20,555 nucleotides of DNA from Akkermansiaceae bacterium UBA2367. GTDB lineage: Bacteria; Verrucomicrobiota; Verrucomicrobiia; Verrucomicrobiales; DEV007. Of this stretch, positions 1 through 8,000 are shown piece by piece. The first letter of the stretch is position 1; each line of letters opens with the position of its first letter. The stretch is from positions 1 to 20,555 of the forward strand of contig DDTJ01000053.1 of assembly GCA_002344525.1 (NCBI GenBank), written 5' to 3'. The position numbers and the translations under genes were made by a program. Under the pieces are notes generated by a model that made no database searches, had not been told where the DNA came from, and saw only the letters and a list, made by a program, of their open reading frames with translations.

Positions 1-55
1 CCCTAATCTAGGAAAGACCCAAAGAAAAAAGGGGAATCCTTGGCAACGGTTTTCC

Positions 56-85
56 TTGAACGAGCGCGGCGTTTTCCTATATGCT
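56..85 (+). promoter_or_regulatory. candidate promoter for the Lon-like protease gene
   Basis: TTGAAC (56-61) is followed after 16 bases by TATATG (78-83), or after 18 by TATGCT (80-85); both boxes match 4 of 6 sigma-70 consensus positions. Transcription would start around position 90, ahead of either possible start codon of the downstream gene (166 or 226). It is the only AT-rich stretch of this kind in the leader. The call rests on pattern only. Confidence 0.35.
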
Positions 86-225
86 CGGACATTGAACCGC
101 CGAAGCCGGAACCGGCTCCTTGGCATCGGATCGCTGAATCAATGGGATAGACTCCGCCATTTCGCATGAAACCGCCCCCGCCGCTTCGCCTCCCTGCCGC
201 TCCCCTGCCTCCTGCCCTCTGATGG

Positions 226-2022
226 ATGCTGCTCGCCCTCGGAATGACCGCCGCAGCTCCCGCGCGGGGCCAAGATTCGCCCTTGCAGGAATTCGCATCG
301 TGGAGAATCGGCATGTCGCGGGGACAAGTGGAGGCGATCACGGACTACGGTTCGCTCGAACCTTTCACCGCGCATACCCGTCCCATAGACTCTCAAGTCT
401 GGCTGCAAACCCGATACGTCGTTCCCACCCCCGTCACCAAGCAGACTGGGCGCAACGGCAAGGTCCTCTTGAAGATCGAAGACGATACCCTGTCGGAAAT
501 CCACGTCCTGCTGTTCGATTCCGACGACATGGAGAAGTGTGCGGACATAGCCGTGCATTTCGATGAACATCTGTCGAACCTGCATGGGGTCTCTTTGGCA
601 TCCGCCCGCAACAAGCCCTTCTTCTTGGACTCCCTCGGCCGGATCGGCGAGCGGAGCCAAATCTTCCTCTCCGTCGGCCCCGCAGACTCCGGGTTGAATC
701 TGGTGGGTACCCGGATCGACGGTCGGTATCTCCTCGTCTTCGCCATCCGCAAACCCGGCACCCGTCCGGAGCAATCCACCCCACCCGCAGCCTATCCAGT
801 ACCTAGCGATTCGGACATCGATTCCGAAACACAGTGGACAACCACGACACCGGGAAACGGCAAAGCGGAGTTCAAGCGATCCCTCTCCGCCATCCATGCC
901 CTGCTGGTCCGCCCGATGGAAGGTGGCACCCATGCAGCCGCCGCAGTCAAACTGAGCGCGACCGCAGTGGTCGACCGCAGCGACGGCCAATTCGACCTTG
1001 GCTTCAACCAATCCGTCGGACCGGACATGGGACGCGCCGCCGCGGAAGTGCTGCGGGCCATGCAGGTGAAATACAAAGGAATGCCAAGCAACCACAACGT
1101 GAGATTTGGATTCTCCGACAAATGGGGAGGCAAGGACGGCCCCTCGGCGGCGGTCGCCTGCGCCCTGCTGCTTGAATCCCTCCTCGACGGCTTCGAGATC
1201 CCGGACAATCTGGCCGTGACCGGCGACATGAACGCCGACCAGACCGTCCAGCCCGTGGGCGGCGTCGCCGACAAGATCCGAGGAGCGATGGAGGCGAACT
1301 GCACCGTCATCGGCATCCCCTCCGCCAACCGGGAAGACATCGACGACTTGGCCGTCGAAGAGAACCTCCGCCGCTTTCTGACCGCCAAAATCTTCATGCT
1401 GAAGACTCTGGACGAAGCCCTCGACCTCGCCAACCCGGGCCGCCGCAGCGAAGAGGCCACTCAAGCGCTCGCCGCGTTCGACGCCCTGCAGAAGGAAATG
1501 ACCGGGAAAGGGGCGGCGGTTCTCTACGCGCCCGAGACGACGCAGAAGCTGGAGGGAATCCTGGCAGCGGTACCCAACCTCTATTCCGCCAGCATCTTGC
1601 TCGCGGCCAGCAAGCGCCAAGCACCCGCAAGGTATTCCTTGGTGGGCACCCTTGTGCGAATCGACGACGCCATGTCGCCTTTCGCGAGAGTCCTGTCGGA
1701 ATTGAGAGAAGGAACCCCGGTCGAGCAGTTCCAGTTCGGCAGGAACAATCCCCTGACGGAGGCCAAAACCCGGCTCCTCGCCATGAAGCCCAAATCGGAT
1801 CCGAAGCTGACCGCCGTCATCGACGCCCAAATCCAAGTCGTCGAGCAATGCCACCGCTTCATCAATTCGAACGCGCACAAGCAATCGACCACTGTGTTCA
1901 ACAACTACCGCGCCGAATTGAAGGTCGCCGCCGATCGCGCCGACGCTGCTTGGAAGCAGGTGCGGGAGAACAGGGATATCCAAGACCAATTGATGACCAG
2001 AGGTATCCGGCTCGGCGATTGA
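226..2022 (+). CDS. exported Lon-type (S16) serine protease, no ATPase domain
   Basis: A 598-residue protein whose middle (about residues 212-400) is a Lon proteolytic domain. The catalytic Ser307 lies in GGKDGPSAA and Lys350 in GGVADKI; the 43-residue spacing equals that of E. coli Lon (Ser679/Lys722), so the dyad looks intact. There is no Walker A or B motif and no AAA+ module, so any proteolysis should be ATP-independent. Residues 1-16 form a hydrophobic stretch ending in APARGQ that resembles the end of a Sec signal peptide, which suggests action in the periplasm. Residues 17-200 match no family I recognise; 400-598 are mostly helical. The start is uncertain: ATG 226 gives a leader with no basic n-region, while an in-frame ATG at 166 supplies one but is cut off by TGA at 220. 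The gene stands alone and converges on menH. Substrate unknown. Confidence 0.85.
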   Translation: MLLALGMTAAAPARGQDSPLQEFASWRIGMSRGQVEAITDYGSLEPFTAHTRPIDSQVWLQTRYVVPTPVTKQTGRNGKVLLKIEDDTLSEIHVLLFDSDDMEKCADIAVHFDEHLSNLHGVSLASARNKPFFLDSLGRIGERSQIFLSVGPADSGLNLVGTRIDGRYLLVFAIRKPGTRPEQSTPPAAYPVPSDSDIDSETQWTTTTPGNGKAEFKRSLSAIHALLVRPMEGGTHAAAAVKLSATAVVDRSDGQFDLGFNQSVGPDMGRAAAEVLRAMQVKYKGMPSNHNVRFGFSDKWGGKDGPSAAVACALLLESLLDGFEIPDNLAVTGDMNADQTVQPVGGVADKIRGAMEANCTVIGIPSANREDIDDLAVEENLRRFLTAKIFMLKTLDEALDLANPGRRSEEATQALAAFDALQKEMTGKGAAVLYAPETTQKLEGILAAVPNLYSASILLAASKRQAPARYSLVGTLVRIDDAMSPFARVLSELREGTPVEQFQFGRNNPLTEAKTRLLAMKPKSDPKLTAVIDAQIQVVEQCHRFINSNAHKQSTTVFNNYRAELKVAADRADAAWKQVRENRDIQDQLMTRGIRLGD

Positions 2023-2055
2023 TCTGTTGCCGGGGCGGCGACCTCCGCTTCCGAC

Positions 2056-2757
2056 TCAAGCGAAGCCCCCGCCTATTGCTTGCGCGACGGTCGCCCCGCC
2101 CTCCCCCAGCACTCGATGCCCGCATCCCGGCACGACGACGTGTCGGAAGTCGGAAAACACCTCCGCCATCCCCTCCCCGATCCGGGTATAGCGCCCATCT
2201 CCCTCCCCAGTGATCCACAGCACCGGCCCGGAGAAGACGCGCAAGGCGCGGCGCAAATCCTCCTGCCGTCCCAACGACCAAGTCTCGAAAGCAGCGGCCA
2301 CTTCCTCGCGCCTCGATTCGAGGGCTTGCTGCCGCTTGAGAAGCCCCTCCGCGGGCGCCCCGAGCAAAGGCTGCTCGTTCCAACTCGCCAGAAAATCCTC
2401 CCAAGCCCAGTCCCGCGCCCGCGCCGCCCAGATCGCGTCGGAAGCCCTGCGGGCAAGTCGATCCTCGACGCAGCAGAGCCCGGGATGCGCCGAGACGATG
2501 ACCGCCCCGCCCCAACGCTCCGGGCGCAGGGCGAGGGCATGCAGGGCGAGCCGACCGCCGAGGGAGTAGCCCGCGAGCAGCGGCTTTTCCATCCCCTCGG
2601 ACAGGGGTCCGGCGAGGGCCTCGACGAACTCGCGGAAGCCGGACCCGGTGTGTTCCCAGAGATCGACGGCACGCAGCTCCGGCAGCCCCAGACCCTCCCA
2701 ATCGGCGGGCGAGCCCAAGTTGCCGTGCAGGGCGAGGATCTCCGGAGCACCGCTCAT
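2056..2757 (-). CDS. menH: MenH-type alpha/beta hydrolase (SHCHC synthase)
   Basis: A 233-residue alpha/beta hydrolase. In menaquinone synthesis MenH removes pyruvate from SEPHCHC, the MenD product, to give SHCHC in the cytoplasm. The visible features are the oxyanion-side motif HGNLGSPADW (residues 11-20), the nucleophile elbow GYSLGG (63-68, Ser65), Asp187 in ITGEGD and His214 in GCGHRV, a complete triad. The length is close to other MenH proteins. The ATG at 2757 overlaps the menD stop in an ATGA, so translation is probably coupled. It is the last gene of menF-menD-menH and ends 33 bases from the convergent protease gene; no convincing terminator is visible between them. MenH-like folds are promiscuous, so the assignment leans on the menD/menF context. 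Confidence 0.88.
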   Translation of the reverse strand: MSGAPEILALHGNLGSPADWEGLGLPELRAVDLWEHTGSGFREFVEALAGPLSEGMEKPLLAGYSLGGRLALHALALRPERWGGAVIVSAHPGLCCVEDRLARRASDAIWAARARDWAWEDFLASWNEQPLLGAPAEGLLKRQQALESRREEVAAAFETWSLGRQEDLRRALRVFSGPVLWITGEGDGRYTRIGEGMAEVFSDFRHVVVPGCGHRVLGEGGATVAQAIGGGFA

Positions 2758-4289
2758 TTTCGCGCCGCCCAGAAGGCTTCGGTTTCCGCTTCGTCGGGGA
2801 GGGCTTCGACCACCACCTCCCCCGATCCCTCGACTTCGGGAAACGGCTCGCTCGCGGGCCAGAGGCGGTAGTCCATCCCCCACATCGCCGCCCAAGCCTC
2901 GAAGCGCCGCCCGTGGCGGTTTTCGGTGACGCGCTTCTCCTTGGGCGGCAACCCGGCCAGCGAAGGCAGGCGCGAGAAGATGCGCCCGCCTCCGTTGTTG
3001 AGCACCACGATGCGCCGACGCCCCGGAGACAGTTGCGTCAGCAGGGCGGGCGCGTTGAGGTCGTAGAGCGTGGTGAGGTCGCCGAGCACCGCCCACGATT
3101 CCGCTTCGCCCTCGGAAAGGCCGAGAAAAGTCGCGACCTGCCCGTCGATGCCGTTCGCGCCCCGGCTCGCGCGGACGCGCGGATGCGGCGAGTCGAGGGC
3201 GGCCGCGAGGTTCCACTCGCGGATGGGCAGGCTGTTGCCGAGATAGACGAGGGCGTCGGAGGGGATGCGGCGCGAGAGTTCGCGGACCATGGCCGGTTCG
3301 GAACGGGGATGGGCGGCGAAGGGAGCGGCATCCAAGAGGGTCGAGTCGCCGACCCAACCCTGTCGCGTCTCCAGCGGGACGGCCGGGAAACGGTCCGTGA
3401 CGAGGAGCGCCGAATCCCGCGCCAATCCGGGGAAAGGTCGGCGGGAGACCGAGAGCACGGGGATCGCCGCGTGCTCCTCAAGATCCCGCCAGAGCCGCAA
3501 ACTAGGGACGCCGCCGATGCGAAGGACGCGCCGGGGCAGGGGCGGTTCGCCAAGGACGATCCGTCCCGCCAGCGCCGCGCTCTCCCGCAGTCCGCTCGTC
3601 GCTTCGGCCCAGACGGGGAAGCCTGACAAAACCAGAAACCGCTCCACTTCCTCGCGCCAGCCGGGTTCCAGTTCGCCGAGGACGACCAGCAGCCCGTCGC
3701 CATCCCCGGTGAAGGCGGCGATCTCCTCCCCGTCGGCTCGCGTCCCGTTCCGCTGGATCGAGACTGGCGCGGGCTTCCAAGTTTCGTTGCGATCCTCGGC
3801 CCTTGGCTCGTCGAAACAGAGATTCACATGCAAAGGCGCGTCGCCTTCCCATTCCGCGAGGCGGGCGAGCCCCGTTGGCTCCGAAACGTCGAGGGCGAAG
3901 GCGTAGGGTCCGAACATCCCCGCCTGCTCGATGGCCTGGGGAGCGCCGCTGCCGCGCCAGGAGGCGGGGCGGTCGGCGGTGACGGGGACTAGGGGAACGC
4001 CGCTGTAGTAGGCCTCGACCACGGCGGGCAGCAGCTCGGCCGCGGCGGTGCCGGAGGTCGTGAGCACGGCGACTGGCGCGAGGCGGCGCTTCGCGAGGCC
4101 GAGGGCGAAGAACGCGGCGGTGCGCTCGTCGAAGTGGTGGCGCACGCGCAAGCCGTGGTCCCGGCATTTTGCCAAGAGCGAGGTCGCGAGCGGGGCGTTG
4201 CGGGCGCCCGCGCAGACGACGAAGTCCTCCACCCCGAGCCCGGCGAGATGCCCGAGGGCGGCCCCGGCGAGGATGGCGTTGGCGGTCAT
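2754..4289 (-). CDS. menD: SEPHCHC synthase MenD (thiamine-diphosphate enzyme)
   Basis: A 511-residue cytoplasmic enzyme that joins 2-oxoglutarate to isochorismate using thiamine diphosphate, the first committed step of menaquinone synthesis. Glu55 in HHFDERTAAFFALGLAK is the cofactor-activating glutamate; Arg107 lies in TADRPAS. RGANGIDG (376-383), GDLTTLYDLN (403-412) and NNGGGRIF (431-438) form the cofactor and Mg2+ region. The first substrate loop reads CAGARNAPL, where most family members have PGSRSTPL, and residue 117 is Pro where E. coli MenD has Asn. The start ATG 4289 was chosen because family similarity begins there (TANAILAGAALGHL) and because it lies 17 bases after the menF stop; an in-frame ATG at 4361 would run into menF. 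The 3' end overlaps menH by 4 bases. Confidence 0.94.
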   Translation of the reverse strand: MTANAILAGAALGHLAGLGVEDFVVCAGARNAPLATSLLAKCRDHGLRVRHHFDERTAAFFALGLAKRRLAPVAVLTTSGTAAAELLPAVVEAYYSGVPLVPVTADRPASWRGSGAPQAIEQAGMFGPYAFALDVSEPTGLARLAEWEGDAPLHVNLCFDEPRAEDRNETWKPAPVSIQRNGTRADGEEIAAFTGDGDGLLVVLGELEPGWREEVERFLVLSGFPVWAEATSGLRESAALAGRIVLGEPPLPRRVLRIGGVPSLRLWRDLEEHAAIPVLSVSRRPFPGLARDSALLVTDRFPAVPLETRQGWVGDSTLLDAAPFAAHPRSEPAMVRELSRRIPSDALVYLGNSLPIREWNLAAALDSPHPRVRASRGANGIDGQVATFLGLSEGEAESWAVLGDLTTLYDLNAPALLTQLSPGRRRIVVLNNGGGRIFSRLPSLAGLPPKEKRVTENRHGRRFEAWAAMWGMDYRLWPASEPFPEVEGSGEVVVEALPDEAETEAFWAARK

Positions 4290-4306
4290 GCTCGTGCGGC
4301 GTCCGA

Positions 4307-5320
4307 TCACACCCCGAGGAGGGATTTCACCGAGTTCCGCTTCAGGGCGAGCTCGCGCCATTCGCGGTCGAAGCGGCTGCCCTCGACGAGGCCGACGCCG
4401 CTGGGGAGGAAGACGTCGCGCCCGTCCCAGGAGACGTTGCGGATGGCGACCAAGACCCGGAGGGAGCCTTCGCGCAGCGCTCCGAAAGGTGCGCCGAACC
4501 GCTCCGGCACGCCGAGGCGGCGGCGGTATTCGACGAGCTGGCGCAGGGCGCCGTCGCCTCGCGGACAGGCCCCGAGGGCCGGAGTCGGATGGAGGACCCT
4601 GACGAGGGTGTTGGGATCGGTCGCCGGATCGTCGAGACGGACGCGGAGCCTCGTCAGGAAATGGATCATCGAACCGAGGTCGAGGAGGGTGCGAGGCTCG
4701 CGCTCGACCGGGCCGAAGGGGGCGAGCAGTTCCTCCAAGTAGTCGGCGACGAGTTCGTGCTCGCGGATTTCCTTCGGATCGTTCGGAAAATCGCGGAGTT
4801 CGTGGCGCGGCGAGGTGCCGGCGAGGGCCATGGTTTCGAGGATGCCGTCACGCAGGGTGAAGAGTTGCTCGGGCGTCGCCCCGACGAGGCCCTGACTGCC
4901 CTCCCGGCAACCGTAGCCCCGGAGCGAGTCGGGCGCGGCGTTAACCGCCTTCACCAGCGCGGCCGGCTCGCCGCGGTGGAGGATGCCGCGCTCGGTGAGG
5001 ACGGGGACGGATTTCGTCAGCCCGCCCTCGCGGATGCTGGCGAGGATTTCGTCAAAGACGGCCCTCACGTCGGTGTCGCCGAGGCCCGCCCAAGCGATCT
5101 CGGGCAAGGGGGTGGCCCCGTTGTCGGGCAGGAGGACGCGCAGGTCGTCCGTCTCGAAGACGCGGGAAGGCACCCGCCAAGGGCGCGGGTCGGACAGGTC
5201 GAAGCGGTTCCAGTAGAAGGCCGTGGCCCCGTCCGGCGGCGGGGATTCGCGCAACTCGAAGGGGCCGAGGCCGCAGAGATAGCGGCCCGGAGCCAGTTGG
5301 ATGAAGGCGAAATCGTCCAT
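4307..5320 (-). CDS. menF: isochorismate synthase (chorismate-binding enzyme)
   Basis: A 337-residue chorismate-utilising enzyme that isomerises chorismate to isochorismate at the head of the menaquinone pathway. The C-terminal two thirds carry the family motifs: Lys103 in LTKSV (position of the general base), Glu151 in GATPEQL (general acid), LAGTSPR (166-172), KEIREHELV (183-191), LHPTPALGACPR (243-254) and GLVEGS (310-315), whose Glu is a Mg2+ ligand position. It is shorter than E. coli MenF (431 residues), mainly in the N-terminal half, as is common outside Enterobacteria. The lysine at the base position favours isochorismate synthase over anthranilate or aminodeoxychorismate synthase, and the menD neighbour supports this. 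It is the first gene of the operon; ATG 5320 is the only plausible start in the frame and lacks a Shine-Dalgarno sequence. Confidence 0.92.
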   Translation of the reverse strand: MDDFAFIQLAPGRYLCGLGPFELRESPPPDGATAFYWNRFDLSDPRPWRVPSRVFETDDLRVLLPDNGATPLPEIAWAGLGDTDVRAVFDEILASIREGGLTKSVPVLTERGILHRGEPAALVKAVNAAPDSLRGYGCREGSQGLVGATPEQLFTLRDGILETMALAGTSPRHELRDFPNDPKEIREHELVADYLEELLAPFGPVEREPRTLLDLGSMIHFLTRLRVRLDDPATDPNTLVRVLHPTPALGACPRGDGALRQLVEYRRRLGVPERFGAPFGALREGSLRVLVAIRNVSWDGRDVFLPSGVGLVEGSRFDREWRELALKRNSVKSLLGV

Positions 5321-5335
5321 GTCGCGAGAAGGAGG

Positions 5336-5387
5336 CCCGGAGGCTTCCGGGGCGTCTTTCTCTACCAGTGGATGACGCAGTTCGCAA
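5336..5387 (-). promoter_or_regulatory. candidate menF promoter with leader hairpin
   Basis: Read on the minus strand, TTGCGA (5387-5382) and TAGAGA (5364-5359) are 17 bases apart, which would start transcription about 30 bases before the menF ATG. Just inside the leader, CCCGGA and TCCGGG (5336-5341 and 5346-5351) form a 6-bp perfect stem with a 4-base loop. The -10 box is weak (3 of 6), so this is a suggestion only. Confidence 0.3.
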
Positions 5388-5439
5388 CCGTTGGGACGCT
5401 GTGGAGGGGGAGGGGCTTACGGATGAAATGTGCGCGCAG

Positions 5440-5456
5440 CGGGCAGACAGTGCCCG
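5440..5456 (-). terminator. possible hairpin downstream of argJ
   Basis: CGGGCA and TGCCCG form a 6-bp perfect stem around GACAG, about 80 bases beyond the argJ stop. No U-tract follows on the minus strand, so it is not a typical intrinsic terminator. The rest of the 215-base argJ-menF gap (5321-5535) shows no supported gene. Confidence 0.2.
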
Positions 5457-5535
5457 TAGAGAATACGCGAAGCGGATAGCCGAAGGCAATTTCGTGAGAA
5501 CTTCTCCCCACCGAAGCCCCGAAAGCCGCCCTCCG

Positions 5536-6768
5536 TCACTTCTTCCTCACCGCCGAATATTCGGTGCGGTTGAAATCGACGTATTCCGGCGAGAGGTCGG
5601 AGGTGTAGATGGTGAACTCGCCCCTGCCGATGTTCAGGTCGATCCCGACGGTGAACTCCGGACCGCTCACGGCGTCGAGCAGCTTCCCGCCTTCGGTCCC
5701 GGCGGCGAGGCCGTTCTGCGTCGCGATGACCCCGTTGAGGTGGATGTTCACCATCTCCTCCTTCACCCTCGCGCCGGAGTAGCCGACGGCGTGGAGGATG
5801 CGGCCCCAGTTCGGGTCGTTGCCGTTCCACGAGCATTTCACCAGCTTCGAGTTCGCCACGGCGCGGGCGACGCGCTCGGCGTCGAGGGCTGAGGCGGCGC
5901 CGCGCACCTGCACCTCGACGAGCTTGGTGACGCGCTCGCCGTCGGCGACGATGCGCTTGGCGAGGCAGAGCATCACCTCGGTGAGGGCCTCGCGGAACTC
6001 GGCGCTCCCCTCCCCTCCCCTCGTGATCGTCCTGTTCCCCGCCTGCCCGTTGGCCATGACGATGACGGTGTCGTTCGTGCTCATGTCGCCGTCGACGGTG
6101 ATGCGGTTGAAGGAATGGTCCACCGCCTCCTTCGTCGCGGCGACGATCTCGGCCTTCGACACGGCGGCGTCGGTGGTGACGAAGCAGAGCATCGTGGCCA
6201 TGTGCGGATTGATCATGCCCGCGCCCTTGGCGATGGCCCCGATGCGCACCTTCGTGTCGCCGATTTTCACGGAAACGGCGACCTCCTTCGGCCGGGTGTC
6301 GCTCGTCATGATGGCCCGCGCCGCCGGATTGCCGTCGCCGTTCAGGGAGGCGGCGAGCTCGGGGATGCGCGGCTCAATACGGTCGATGGGCAGGGGCACG
6401 CCAATGATGCCGGTGGAGCAGACCTGGACCTCGCGCTGTTTCAGCCCGAGCGCTTTCGCCGTGGCGGCGCTCATGGCACGGGCGTGGACGAGTCCGTCGG
6501 GTCCGGTGCAAGCGTTGGCGTTGCCGCTGTTCGCGATGATGGCGCGGGGCTCGGCCGATTTCAAATGGCTGGCGGAGAGGCGCACGGGCGCGGCGCAGAC
6601 CTGGTTCTGCGTGTAGACGGCGGAGCCGACAGTGGGGAATTCGGAATAGATCAGGGCGAGGTCGAGCCGCTCCACCGCCGGGTTCTTGATGCCGCAGGCG
6701 ATGGCCCCGGCCTTGAAGCCCCGCGGAGCGCAGACGCCGCCCTCGATCTCTTTGACTTTCTTGGCCAT
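5536..6768 (-). CDS. argJ: bifunctional ornithine acetyltransferase / N-acetylglutamate synthase ArgJ
   Basis: A 410-residue ArgJ. It moves the acetyl group from N-acetylornithine to glutamate, closing the acetyl cycle of arginine synthesis in the cytoplasm; many members also acetylate glutamate from acetyl-CoA. ArgJ is made as a precursor that cuts itself at the conserved Ala-Thr in KGAGMINPHMATML: here Ala191/Thr192, with Thr192 the new N-terminal nucleophile of the beta chain. STGIIGVPLP (118-127) holds the oxyanion-hole Thr119-Gly120, and NSGNANACTG (80-89) is another signature. The length is normal for the family. ATG 6768 lies 24 bases after the argC stop, so argC-argJ is probably one transcript. 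Whether this copy is mono- or bifunctional cannot be told from sequence. argB and argD are not in the window. Confidence 0.95.
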   Translation of the reverse strand: MAKKVKEIEGGVCAPRGFKAGAIACGIKNPAVERLDLALIYSEFPTVGSAVYTQNQVCAAPVRLSASHLKSAEPRAIIANSGNANACTGPDGLVHARAMSAATAKALGLKQREVQVCSTGIIGVPLPIDRIEPRIPELAASLNGDGNPAARAIMTSDTRPKEVAVSVKIGDTKVRIGAIAKGAGMINPHMATMLCFVTTDAAVSKAEIVAATKEAVDHSFNRITVDGDMSTNDTVIVMANGQAGNRTITRGGEGSAEFREALTEVMLCLAKRIVADGERVTKLVEVQVRGAASALDAERVARAVANSKLVKCSWNGNDPNWGRILHAVGYSGARVKEEMVNIHLNGVIATQNGLAAGTEGGKLLDAVSGPEFTVGIDLNIGRGEFTIYTSDLSPEYVDFNRTEYSAVRKK

Positions 6769-6792
6769 GTTCGGAACGGGGATCGATGTGGA

Positions 6793-7848
6793 TTAAAACT
6801 GGAGCAGTCCGGCAGTCTCGGGCAGACCGAACATGAGGTTGAAGCTCTGGATCGCCTGGCTGCCCGCGCCTTTCCCGAGATTGTCCTCGGCGCTGGAGAG
6901 GATCAAGCGCCCGGTGCGGCGGTCCACGACCCAGCCGACATCGACGAAGTTCGTCCGCACGACATGCTTCGTGTCGGCGAAGGCGCCCTCGCCGAGGACG
7001 CGCACGAAGGGACGCCCGTCGTAGGCCTCGCGATAGGCCTCGGCGACGCGGGAGGAGATCGCGTCGGCGTCCCCGGCGATCCCGCAGAAGATCGTCGTCG
7101 CGATCCCCGCCGTCACCGGCATGAGATGCGGCACGAAGGAGATCACGACCCTCTCCCCGGCGGCGAGGGAAAGCTCCTGCTCGATCTCGCTGAGGTGGCG
7201 GTGCTTCGGTGCTCCGTAGGCGCGGAGGCTTTCGTTGACCTCGGCGAAGAGCAGGCTCGCCTCGGCCTTCTTCCCCGCCCCGCTCGCGCCGGAGAGGCTG
7301 GCCACGGCGATGCCCGCAGGTTCGATCAACCCCGCCTTCAGCAGCGGCACGAGCGGCACGAGGACGCTCGTCGGGTAGCAGCCCGGCGAGGCGACGAGGT
7401 CGGCGGCGGCGATCTCCTCGCGATAGAATTCCGGCAAGCCGTAGACGGCACGGCCGAGCAACTGCGGCGCGGGATGCTCGTGCTGGTAAAACTCCCGGTA
7501 GACCACCGCGTCGCGCAGGCGGTAGTCGGCGCTGAGATCGACGAGGCGCAGCCCGCGCTCCAGCAGGGGCACGGCGAACTCCGAGGCGACCCCGTGCGGC
7601 AGGGCGAGGAAGGCGGCCTTCGCCCCGCTCGCAACGATGGCCTCGATGTCCGGCGCGATGAAGGCCAGATCGGCGGCGGTCGAGCCGGCGAGTCGCGGGA
7701 AGACGGACGCGAGGGCGCGCCCCGCCTCCTGCCGGGAGGTCGTCGCGACGAGTTCCACCGAGGGGTGTGCCACGAGGAGACGGAGCAACTCCTGCCCCGT
7801 GTAGCCACTCGCGCCGACGACGGCGACTGGGATGCGCTGCGATTCCAT
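6793..7848 (-). CDS. argC: N-acetyl-gamma-glutamyl-phosphate reductase ArgC
   Basis: A 351-residue type 1 ArgC, which reduces N-acetylglutamyl phosphate to the semialdehyde with NADPH in cytoplasmic arginine synthesis. GASGYTG (residues 12-18) is the dinucleotide-binding loop near the N-terminus, and Cys157 in SPGCYPTS is the thioester-forming catalytic cysteine. LSADYRL (105-111) and YGLPEFYRE (136-144) are also family signatures. ATG 7848 was chosen because the dinucleotide-binding fold begins within ten residues of it; an in-frame TTG-type start 93 bases upstream would add a cysteine- and arginine-rich leader unlike ArgC. It is the first gene of the argC-argJ operon and is divergent from the tRNA gene; a short inverted repeat precedes it. 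Confidence 0.95.
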   Translation of the reverse strand: MESQRIPVAVVGASGYTGQELLRLLVAHPSVELVATTSRQEAGRALASVFPRLAGSTAADLAFIAPDIEAIVASGAKAAFLALPHGVASEFAVPLLERGLRLVDLSADYRLRDAVVYREFYQHEHPAPQLLGRAVYGLPEFYREEIAAADLVASPGCYPTSVLVPLVPLLKAGLIEPAGIAVASLSGASGAGKKAEASLLFAEVNESLRAYGAPKHRHLSEIEQELSLAAGERVVISFVPHLMPVTAGIATTIFCGIAGDADAISSRVAEAYREAYDGRPFVRVLGEGAFADTKHVVRTNFVDVGWVVDRRTGRLILSSAEDNLGKGAGSQAIQSFNLMFGLPETAGLLQF

Positions 7849-7863
7849 GAGCCGTGCAGCATG

Positions 7864-7886
7864 GCACAGAATCGCGATCCCTGTGC
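7864..7886. promoter_or_regulatory. inverted repeat upstream of argC, possible operator
   Basis: GCACAG (7864-7869) and CTGTGC (7881-7886) flank an 11-base centre that itself contains the palindrome ATCGCGAT. The element lies 16-38 bases before the argC ATG, a usual place for a repressor site. It is not followed by a T-tract on the argC strand, so it does not look like a terminator. It is not a clear match to the E. coli ArgR box; the regulator is unknown. Confidence 0.35.
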
Positions 7887-7933
7887 AAAAAAAGTTCCGC
7901 GTTCTCGCGCGAAATTTTTGAAAGACAAGGCAC

Positions 7934-7963
7934 TTGCGCAACGGAGGATTTCGTCCACACTAT
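7934..7963 (+). promoter_or_regulatory. candidate promoter of the tRNA-Pro gene
   Basis: TTGCGC (7934-7939) and CACTAT (7958-7963) are 18 bases apart. The -10 box matches 4 of 6 consensus positions, including the important A2 and T6. Transcription would start near 7970, giving a leader of about 30 bases before the mature tRNA 5' end at 8001, which is a normal length for RNase P processing. Confidence 0.45.
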
Positions 7964-8000
7964 CCGCTCCGCCGGTCCATCCGGTCGGCGGGAAGTCATA

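Noticed and set aside
104..117. Palindrome AGCCGG-AA-CCGGCT before the protease gene
   Set aside because: The two-base loop is too small for a stable hairpin, and a 6-bp palindrome is expected by chance in such GC-rich DNA.
139..1989. 616-codon minus-strand frame opposite the Lon-like protease
   Set aside because: The plus strand carries the S16 catalytic motifs; the antisense product is glycine/valine-rich and lacks motifs.
5368..5535. Possible small plus-strand gene (GTG at 5368) in the argJ-menF gap
   Set aside because: The frame continues into argJ antisense, codon use lacks the G/C third-position bias of neighbours, and there is no ribosome binding site.
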